Shown one piece after another: positions 1 to 8,506 of a stretch of 24,091 bases of DNA; the stretch's first letter is position 1; every line of letters begins with the position of its first letter. A model generated the notes under the pieces. It had not been told where the DNA came from. It searched no databases and was given only the letters and a program-made list of their open reading frames with translations. Origin of the DNA: Saccoglossus kowalevskii (taxonomy: Eukaryota > Hemichordata > Enteropneusta > Harrimaniidae); the NCBI RefSeq assembly GCF_000003605.2, contig NW_003119428.1:16325-40415 (forward strand), given 5' to 3'. Made by a program: the position numbers and the translations under genes.

Positions 1-2122
1 GTTCCATGGCGACAGATTTTCGACAACATCCATCTGGTGCGTGACGTCATCGATTATTCTAACATCAATAACTTGCCACTTGGGATCGTTGCCCTGGACC
101 AGGAAAAGGCATTCGACCGTATCAACCATGACTATCTTTTTAAAACCCTCAAAGCGTTCGGCTGTGGGGACGAGTTTTGTAAGTATATGCAATTAATTTA
201 CTCAAACACGCAAAGTTTAATTCGTGTTAATAACTCTATAACCAGTCCGGTATTGTTCCAACGTGGTATTCGTCAGGGCTGTTCTCTGTCTGGGCAGCTA
301 TACACGCTGGCCATTGAACCACTTTTACACAAAATAAAGACTGAAAGTGAAATACATGGGGTTTATTTGCATAACAATAGTCCCAAACCTTCTAATCTGA
401 CATTAGTTTCTTTTTAACTCAAAACAGTGATTTTAACAAACTTGAACATTGGTTACGTGTGTACGAGTCTGCCAGCAATTCTCGTATAAACTATGGCAAG
501 TCAAAAGGATTGTGGGTAGGCAAGTGGAAGGATAGGACTGACAATCCACTAAATATAGCGTGGAATAATCAAGGGCTGAAAGTTCTTGGTACCTATCTAG
601 GTAATAGCGACACTTTTGTTGCTCAAAACTGGGACGGTGTTATAGGAAACGTTGACGCCAAATTGGGTTGGTGGTCACGCTACGCCCCTGCTATGACCTA
701 TAGAGGGTGCACTATAGTAATAAACCAACTAATTGCGTCAAAACTACTTCACTTTTGCATGTGCACGAGTCCACCCACGTCACTGGGTCCCTGCTGAGAC
801 AGTTTATCTACCAGCAGCAGCTGGTGGCGGCCACGGCCTGATACATTTACCTACTCGCATTGCGTCTTTTCGCATTCAGTATAACCAACGTTACCTCTAC
901 TCCAGTGTCAGTCATGCTTGTTTTGCTTTTACAGATTACTTTTTAAAAGAATTCAACCATTTAAACTATGATAAACAGTTATTTATTATTGACATTCCAA
1001 CACTCAATGTTCACTTACCACAGTTTTACTCTGACTTGCCAACAGTCTGGTCTTCCCTTCCAACAATCAGGAAAGACAGACCGACTGCACTGCACGAGAT
1101 TGCTCAAGAGCCGTTATTTTTTAACCAACTCGTTATTCATCCAATTCAAAATACACCTTTGAATCTTTTACATTTTCGTGAGGCTGGCCTCACAAAGGTC
1201 GGTGACCTTTTTTAACAATGGTGCATGGTTAGGCGTTGACGCCATACATAGTAAAGTGAATGTGTACTCGAGACGGCTAGCGGGGATGGCACTCGATGTG
1301 ATTCACCGGGCCATACCTGTTGAGTGGAAGGGAATTATACTCAATCAAAAAGAGACAGACGAACACGAGTCATCTAAAATCAAATATTATATTGAACTTT
1401 GCTACCGAGACGATGATAATGACACTCTTCTGAATACTCCGCTTTACAAATTTGAGAGGGGTGAAATATACAAATTCCCCATAATGTATCAGTATTATTC
1501 AAATCACAATTCACAGTTTAACACCATATGGCACGACCTCCTTTGTCTGTTTCCCAACGCTAAGCCCGTCTTTAAAGATTGCTATGTGACCCCAATCACA
1601 AAAAAAGACGGCGACCTTAATTGGCGCATCCTCCACGGCGCCTGCCCAACTGGCGTTTTTTTTTTTTAAAAGCAAAGCTCAGAACACAGATACGTGTCTC
1701 TTTTGTGATGAAAGAGACGATATTACCCACATTTTATTGAATGTTCAAGACTTGCCCAACTTTTCAACATATCGTAACTAAATATCAATAAACTATTAAA
1801 TATTGACACAATACCACTATCGTGGTACGTACTTGGTCCACCAAGTAAAAGAACGGCTACACATCGTCTGCTTTGCTACATAATTGCAACCATGAAAGCG
1901 GCAACTCACGTAACACGATACAAAATGATGAACGATCGTGTACAAACAAATGTATTCGAGTGTTTTAAATCAAAAATTAAGTACCGAGTGACCAATGAAA
2001 ACAACTATCACCTTCTTACAAAATCTCTAGATGTATTTCAAACAGAGTAGTGCGTAAATGACGTCATTGCCATATTGGATGGCAACTCGTTAAAAATTCC
2101 CGAATTTTTAGACAATGGCTGA
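1..2122 (+). pseudogene. Decayed LINE (L1/Tx1-like) ORF2: reverse transcriptase to C-terminal zinc-knuckle region
   Basis: The translation enters in mid reverse transcriptase. A degraded VPGR-type motif (VPWRQIFDNIHLVRDVID) is followed by the palm block DQEKAFDRINHDYLF and by QRGIRQGCSLSGQLYTLAIE. The catalytic YADD box is missing: frame 1 runs to about 398 and coding resumes in another frame at 399 with DISFFLTQN. Later L1/Tx1 landmarks are HWVPAETVYLP, GLIHLPTRIASFR, DLNWRILHGA and a CX2C-X7-H-X4-C knuckle (CLFCDERDDITH, then IEC in a shifted frame) near 1700-1750. Frame breaks lie near 399, 770, 1206-1214 (T run), 1657-1669 (T run) and 1735. Stops in the last frame are TAA near 1780 and TAG at 2048-2050, and the reading frame ends at TGA 2120-2122. 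The 5' part lies outside the window. The copy cannot move itself. Family-level assignment (L1-like versus Tx1) comes from memory of motifs, not a search. Confidence 0.9.
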
Positions 2123-2690
2123 AAAAATACCCTTTGTAACTGTAATAACCTGCCTTTTAATAGTATTGTACTTGTAAGCATTTTTAGAATTGTTATTTTT
2201 AACCCAATTTTTACCATTCAACTATTGTAATTTAAGTATACTACCATTTGTGAATTTTATCGTTTAATGTCGTCCACGTCGTCATTTTTTCATTGTTTAC
2301 TTGTTCGTGACCGTCGTTTGTAATCGTTTAATCGTTTCATTTTGAACCAAGAAATGTGTCAAACGGATGACTGTTATCCCGATGGCACGGGCAGGGGGGT
2401 TCGATTCCCCCATTGTCCGTGCCACTTGGTGTTGGCCTGCCCGCGGGGTTTCTTGGTTCTGTTTACTACTGTCCAGTCGTTATTGATTTTTATTTACCCG
2501 CTGATCAAACAGGATCTATCTTTAGTATTTATCTATCTTTATCGACATGTCATCACAGATCTCAATACGCGCGCGTGTTACAGGAAACAGAATACATTAG
2601 ATGACGTATTTATAATATGGACAATACATGCTAATTGTGACGTAATTGTAATCACGCTGGGTACTCACTCACTTGTCTGAGCTTATTTAT
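2123..2690 (+). mobile_element. Probable 3' untranslated region of the LINE
   Basis: This follows directly on the end of LINE ORF2. It contains a strong hairpin (2384-2423) and GC-rich islands in otherwise AT-rich sequence. No poly-A tail or clear terminal repeat is visible, so the right boundary is a guess. The open frames here have no recognisable protein content. Confidence 0.5.
2384..2423 (+). other. Stem-loop in the LINE 3' region
   Basis: GGCACGGGCA (2384-2393) pairs with TGTCCGTGCC (2414-2423), giving ten pairs including one G-U. After a two-base bulge (AT, 2412-2413), GGGGG (2394-2398) pairs with CCCCC (2407-2411). The loop is GTTCGATT, which resembles a tRNA T-loop. Many LINEs use a 3' RNA hairpin as the reverse-transcriptase recognition site; that role is inferred here from position only. 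It is not a tRNA: no D-arm, anticodon arm or 7-bp acceptor of proper spacing can be drawn. Confidence 0.75.
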
Positions 2691-3684
2691 ATCACTTTTC
2701 GGACGAAAACATTATGACCACCATTGAAGTAACGTTAAAACCTACCCAATTGTAGACTGTTCAACACACAACAGGGTAAATTACAAGTATGTGAGTACAA
2801 TGAATATGCAGTATACAACAAAAATGTGATACGAAAACATTGAGCACGTGTCATTCTGGGTCATAATCAAATTGCCTTTTTAAGACACTTGCATCATACA
2901 AGTAATATTGATGTTATCCGAGTTTCATATTTAAAAACACGTTAATTATATCTGCAAAAACAACTTTTCAATGTTAAGGTTAATCATTCTCTGGTAAACC
3001 CTTGGTTTAATTGATGAAAAAATACAATATCCCTTTAAACAATCTGCATATGTACTACAGGGATAAGCACAGCGAATGTGTTACAAATGCATATCGCATT
3101 GTAAGTGGGATACTAACTTTATTGCTTTCCCCATGTTTTTTTTTCTGAATAGAATGACATTAGGTTAATATAGCATAGACTCTTTTCGACAACCGGAATC
3201 AGTATGGCTTAGCTGGACCCGGTTGCATTGACGAAAGGCAATATTGTTAACAAGATCCTCTTGGAGAAAATATTCTGGATCGCCATCATATAATTCATAA
3301 AGAAAGGCAACCATACTATCGTAATTCACTGACAACCCACATATCCATCATACCGTCTATGTTCTGCCCAACACATCTTAGGAACAATCTGCTGCCAACC
3401 CCCCATACCCACCACCACCCCACCCACCGAAATTAATCACAACACTACATCAACTGGCCTATGATTCACTTTCCTACAATATGTAAAGATCGTTTTTGAA
3501 ATGAGGCCGCACTGCGCCCGCTATGTTGGGAGGGAGAATGAATTTGATTGTACCAAACACCTTCAATTTTGTATTTTTTAATATTTGATGTAGGGTAACT
3601 CATATGGTACTGTCTGCCTTATGTCTTGTTTTAGGTTTTCAATTAAAAAATATTTTCTCTACTCGAAGACTAATGGCGTCCGCT

Positions 3685-3840
3685 CCGCCCTCTATCGGAA
3701 TCATTAAAAACGATGTTTTTTATCATGTACTGTTAATGCTAATAATGTGGTGAGTAGTATTATTTAAACCAATCAGAGGGCGGTATGATTTGCGGCAGTG
3801 TGGCGTAAGACCCAAGTTGCCCTCCACTCATTAATACTAC
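3685..3840. repeat. Two interlocked short inverted repeats
   Basis: CCGCCCTCT (3685-3693) has an exact inverted partner AGAGGGCGG (3775-3783). GTAGTATTA (3754-3762) has an exact inverted partner TAATACTAC (3832-3840). The arms alternate (A, B, A', B'), so they cannot both form simple nested hairpins. A CCAAT box (CCAATCAG) overlaps the A' arm. This could be the remains of a MITE or a promoter-like patch; I cannot tell which. Confidence 0.45.
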
Positions 3841-4118
3841 AAGCAGACGAAGAGATTGTTGAATAGTTCCCGCGATGAGGCGAAATATGGAAGGTGGAAC
3901 GTGTTCAAATGAAATATTATCACGTCTTGCATTATAGCGGCATTAGTAGTAACTAAAAGTAAATTATTGATGGGTATATTTCCGGCCGCAATGTTTAAAC
4001 AAGAGTGAGAAGTTACGTCATTTTGACTCGACCGTTGACCTCATTGAACAGAATGTTCACGTGGCCTGCAAAATCTAGTTATAAAATGCATATATGAATA
4101 CAGCAGACATAACCTGTT

Positions 4119-4207
4119 GGGGGGGGGGACGATTTCGCGGTTAGTGGGGTAATTCGCGAAAATAGTAATGTATTTCACTTGAGACAAGTAAAATACCCCC
4201 CCCCCCC
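4119..4207. repeat. G10/C12-closed foldback containing two hairpins
   Basis: A run of ten G (4119-4128) and a run of twelve C (4196-4207) enclose two further inverted repeats: TTTCGCG (4133-4139) with CGCGAAA (4155-4161), and TATTTCACTTG (4171-4181) with CAAGTAAAATA (4185-4195), one mismatch and a three-base loop. Together they can fold into a three-way junction. It may be a very short terminal-inverted-repeat element; no clear target duplication is visible. Confidence 0.6.
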
Positions 4208-4919
4208 TCGGACTGTAGCCACACTACTCCATGCCCTGGCCAATGTTAAGTAATAGGCACTGCCGAATACTTTGGCAATTGCGGTCATCATTATTTCCGC
4301 AATAATACTCACCATACCTCATTCATAGTGTGACTTGTATCCAGAGGTTCGTCGAGCACGGCCATCCAACGTACTAGTACTTTGTGACATCGCTACCGGT
4401 ACTTGCTAGCTGACAAGTGGGGACAATACATAGAACTTGCCTAATGGGGACGTGCCCCTGAAATGGGTCTCGTTTTTTAGATTTTTGGTATGAGTAACGG
4501 TCTCATTTCTGGTCAAGATGGGTATATAACTAAATCAATGAAGATAATTGGCATTTTTACCTTGCCTGTAGTGTAAACGGAAGGTAAGGTATTATTATGT
4601 TTTCAAATAACAATGCAGTTGAAAGTGTGATTTCATCACAAATGGTATAACAATATTTAATTTCAACAATACTATTTATAGCTAAGATATTTTCTTTCTT
4701 AGTTTTTAAATGAAATAATGTTAGACTAAATTATTAATTATCTTACTATATATTAATATTAATGATTACTTTCCTGATTGGTACATTATATCATAAGACG
4801 TTCCACAATTATATACTGGTCTAGTGGGCTAGGTACAGCTTATAATTGACAGATATTTGTCAAATATAAATATATATGGCACTCTTCAAAATCTAATTAT
4901 TTTTATTTCAGGCATAAAA

Positions 4920-6743
4920 ATGGCAGAACCTTACTCAAATCCATTAAAATTTGTACCGGAAAAGAAGCAGCTGCTGTCCACAAATTGGGAGAAATGTGTG
5001 ATATGTCAGCAGAGCAGCAAAGAAAAACTTGTGACACCAACAAAAGTGGATATTGACAAATTATTATCAACATTATTGGTAAGGCAGGACGATGTTTTTC
5101 AGAGACTTAAATCTGAGTTTGATGACCTTACAAAATTACAAAGTATGTCTGTTAAATACCACCTTAGTTGTTCAATCAATCATTTACAAGCAAGAAAAAC
5201 ATTTCCCATGTTACTTGTAAACATGGCACTCAAGATTCTGCAACACATAGTACAGACGATCAAAGTGTTTGCACCCGGGCTCAAACATTCAAGCGTACAA
5301 ATTGGTCAATGTGTGTAATAGGCAGTGCATGGAAGAGAGACAGCCTACATAAGGTGCAGACAACATGTCAAAACAATCTCTATCAAGCAGCACAAGCTCG
5401 TAAAGACTTCACTATGCTTGCTAAAATTGAAGGAGAAGACCTCATTGCAACTGATGCTATTTATCACAGATCCTGCATGGTAAGTTATACAAGCAAGCAT
5501 AATATCAGCGCTTCACAGAAAATGGATGTAGGAGAGAACATATTTTAGAAGGCATTTATGGCGCTGGTAAAAGAAATAGATGTTAATCTGCAACACGGAA
5601 GAGCCTATAAGTTGAAAACACTGCTATATAAATTCCATGATCTTTCACCTGACCACATTGACACCAAGGGATACAGTGCACACAAACTGAAGCGCCGTCT
5701 TATGAATCATTATGGTGATGAAATTGTTTTTTATGCCCAGCGGGGACAGTCCAAGTCAAGTATTGTTGTCAGTAGTAGTGCCAGCTTAGGAGATGCTGTC
5801 AGAGCCTTTGCTCAACTGAAGGAGGAGTTCAACTATAATGAGATGACACTTGGTTCTGCTGAAGAACAATCAAATGTTCTAGTGAATTCTGAAAGTTTGC
5901 TTCATTCCGTCATTGGTGTGCTTAGGCAAGAAATAGCAGAGAGAAAAAAACCAACTGAATACTTCACTGCTGCTGAAATCGGCTTGGAAACATCCCAAAC
6001 ATTAGTACCAGAGCTTTTACAGAAGGCTTTTCTTTGGTTGCTCAGCAAAGATGCATTTGAATCTGGTGATTCAAATTACCAGTCATCAGAGAAAGTACAA
6101 AGAAGAGTCTTAGCTCTTGCAGAAAGTGTTATTCATAGCAGTAATAGCAGTATAATAACCCCTCTTCATTTAGGGCTTGCAGCGCAATTGCATCATGATC
6201 ACGGAAAACGAGATATAATAGACACTCTCAATGCCCATGGTTTCAGCATAAGCTACGATAGCCTTCGATGCTTTTTTAACAGCCCTTGGAAAAGATGAAC
6301 TTAAAAGAATGCAACATCGCATATATATACCACATGGCTTAGTCTCACGGTAACATGGAGGAAAGCTTATTCAAGAAGGTGATGACAATATTGACATCAA
6401 CTGTGCAACAATTGATGGAAAGGGAACATTTCATTCCATGGCTTGTGTTGTATTTCAAGAACAAGCAATTGATAAAGATGTCATTTGCCCGGAAGACAGG
6501 GTGAAGATTGGCCAAGAGAAGTCACTGTCTCTTGACTGTGATGATGCGAAGGCACTGAAGAATGTAATGCGCTATGACAAACCCAGGAAACGACCAGAGC
6601 CTCCTAGGCGTGATGATGCAAAGGGCAAGGTAAAATCACTTCACATTGCTGAATCAGACATACAGGCAGCAGATCTTTCTTGGATATTTCTCAGAACAGT
6701 TCCACGTGGTAGCCTTTCTGTTCCCTCAAGTAGTTACCGATGA
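4920..6743 (+). pseudogene. Broken copy of a Cys-rich, probably transposon-associated animal protein family
   Basis: I recognise the layout from large uncharacterised protein families in cnidarians, echinoderms, lancelets and fish; I know no agreed function or name. The start is ATG 4920, just after a good splice acceptor (TTTTATTTCAG, ending 4911). A first zinc-binding-like module reads WEKCVICQ ... KYHLSC. A second reads WSMCVIG ... IYHRSC, so its second Cys is Gly (codon 5321-5323). A conserved helical block follows (KEIDVNLQHGRAYKL, HKLKRRLMNHYGDEIVF), then a motif DDNIDINCATIDGKGTFHS that looks like an acidic catalytic patch (inference). Breaks are a frameshift between about 5200 and 5280, an in-frame TAG at 5546-5548, a one-base T insertion at 6272-6277 and an in-frame TAA at 6351-6353. 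Similarity fades at SWIFLRTVPRGS near 6710, so the C-terminal part is missing. Not expected to make a working protein. Confidence 0.7.
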
Positions 6744-6926
6744 CAACAACTGTTACAGAGGTGGTGTTTATCAGCACGGTGACCGTTACAGCGAAACAAT
6801 TTTATTAGTGTTAAAATGCCTTTGAGGAAAATTAAATTAAAGGAAAATAAATAAATAAAAAATCAAACTATTTAACAGTCTATCACTGGAAGCTGTCAGG
6901 CTGGAAGTTGCTGACATGTTGCGAGA
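6744..6926. other. Short non-coding spacer after the Cys-rich pseudogene
   Basis: AT-rich sequence with no recognisable product. A short + strand reading near 6885-6970 (LEAVRLEVADMLRDTAKT) looks protein-like and runs into the left arm of the inverted repeat. It is too short to assign. Confidence 0.3.
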
Positions 6927-7631
6927 TACAGCCAAAACAAGGTCAGCTTGGACGTTCAGTTGCGAGATGTAACAAAAAAAAGGCAGCCAGTGATACATTT
7001 CGAAAATAAAAATACAAAACAAACGCAATCAGAGGCGCCGACCACGCGCGTTGGAAACACACGCACTCACGCACCAGCCACTCACGCAATATATTATGCT
7101 ATTTCCCAACGCACTTATATTTAATACATTGACGAATAACACCACAAGTTAAATGTAAATCAGGCTTGTAATTACTAGTAACTCAACTCGAACGCAATAT
7201 TCATCACTGTAAAAGTGGATAAATTCGAACCAGCCAGCTCATGACCAGAAACGTCCTGTCGTCTTCGTTGATAACTCGCCAATTCACCGTAATCGTGGTG
7301 GTGAACTGTTTAGCTGATTTTTCAAAAGATGGATATTCAATTCATATTCATCCGGACCCCAAGAAACACCCCACCCCCTAGATCCGCTACTGAGTTGTAT
7401 TAATACAAAGATGATTTAAACTTGTCCCTTCCGTTGCCAACGTATTCAATATACAGAAATAACATGTGTGTGCGTTTGCGTGAGTGCAAGATGCAGGTAA
7501 GATTTCTTGTCGCAACGCGTTCTATTTAGTTCCAACGCGCGTGATCGGCGCCTTTGATAGCCTTTCACTGGCACCGTTTATTTTGTCATGTCTCACAACT
7601 GAATGTCCAAGCTGACTTTGTTTTGGCTGTA
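6927..7631. mobile_element. Large diverged inverted repeat, possible foldback or non-autonomous DNA transposon
   Basis: The left arm (6927-7056) read in reverse complement matches the right arm (7530-7631). TTCCAACGCGCGTGGTCGGC and its extension match in 22 of 23 positions, and CTGAACGTCCAAGCTGACC with its extension matches in 31 of 33. The left arm carries an extra stretch of roughly 25-30 bases between those blocks. About 470 bases separate the arms, and CACGCACTCACGC-like words also recur inverted inside the arms. No target duplication was found, so the exact ends are unknown. Two unrelated copies of one repeat inserted head-to-head is an alternative. Confidence 0.65.
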
Positions 7632-8137
7632 CAGGTGAACAAGTTTACTTATCATTTACAACTGTATGTTTTTTTATTCCGCTTGCATACTGGAAGCGTC
7701 TACGTCTTGTCAGCTTTTTTTGTTGTTTGCGAAGATAGTTGATCTCTTTTGAGGTAAATCAGGGAGCCAGGACAGGAAGTCACGAACTGAGGCCAGCAAC
7801 TCGTTTGCATATAGCATCAAGAGCAACATAAACAAACTTTCGGGACTTTTAATCACATACGCGTGCCTCGGTTTCCTATATTTTAAAGTCTTTTTATCAG
7901 TACGTTCCAACATTGACAAAGCTCTAAAATTTTAACACTACCTAGCCAAGACTGCCTGTTGCCCCGACCAACGAGTACGAAATGAGACTTTACCGAGTTT
8001 AACTATGTAATTTCCAACTTGAAGGTGATTGGAGCGTATTGAAGCAGTCGCCGGCTGTAATTAGTGCACGTTGTACCCAGGTCAAGACTCGTACTAGTGA
8101 TTTTCATTAGAAGAATGCATTGGATTGTGGGGAAATA
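7632..8137. other. Non-coding spacer
   Basis: I see no gene, repeat or regulatory site that I can support here. Confidence 0.5.
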
Positions 8138-8506
8138 CATGTTTGAGTAGGGGGGGGCAAGGGTTATTTTCGTTCAACGTAATTGCAATATATTTTTGTT
8201 CGTACAACGTAAATTGAAAAAAATAAATTCCGTAATTCTGTAATCACAGGCTAGACGAAATCAATCAAATATTTTGTTCGTACACTGTAAAAATGTGTCA
8301 TCTTTCTCGGTACGTACAAGAATTTTCTAGGTTTTCTTTCTTAATTTTCCGTAAAATGTAAAATAACCTTTATTTTCTCTGTAAACTGTAAACATTCAAT
8401 TTTCACTGTAAACTGTAAAAACGTATTTTTTTTCATTGTAAATTGTAAACAAAACCTTTTTATTTCCTGTAAAGCTGTACCAGCTACCCCCTTGCCCCTC
8501 ATGTTT
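8138..8506. mobile_element. Candidate MITE with G-rich terminal inverted repeats and internal tandem repeat
   Basis: The left end GGGGGGGGCAAGGG (8150-8163) is matched in inverse by CCCCCTTGCCCC (8487-8498). The direct repeat CATGTTT lies just outside both ends (8138-8144 and 8500-8506) and may be a target-site duplication, although the left copy is five bases from the G run. The interior is dominated by diverged tandem copies built on TGTAAACTGTAAA. There is no coding capacity, as expected for a non-autonomous element. Assignment to a superfamily is not possible from this. Confidence 0.55.
8336..8475 (+). repeat. Diverged tandem repeat, period about 28-30 bp
   Basis: About five units share the pattern T-rich run, then CTGTAAACTGTAAA or close variants (CGTAAAATGTAAA, CTGTAAACTGTAAA twice, TTGTAAATTGTAAA, CTGTAAAGCTGTA). 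Looser versions of the same words (GTACAACGTAAATTG, GTACACTGTAAA) occur from 8170 to 8300, suggesting an older, longer array. Confidence 0.7.

Larger units (their letters stand above)
2691..4850. other. Intergenic stretch without a supportable gene
   Basis: No open frame here looks like protein, and no exon with splice signals stands out. It contains a C-run-rich patch (3399-3427, four runs of three or more C, potentially a G-quadruplex on the - strand), interlocked inverted repeats (3685-3840) and a homopolymer-closed foldback (4119-4207). Confidence 0.6.

Noticed and set aside
2384-2423. tRNA gene, because of a GTTCGATTC T-loop-like word
   Set aside because: No D-arm, anticodon arm or correctly spaced acceptor stem can be drawn. 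The paired arms form one simple hairpin.
2342-2680. 112-codon open frame on the + strand
   Set aside because: It overlaps the LINE 3' hairpin, has no domain-like pattern, and its apparent start is not an ATG.
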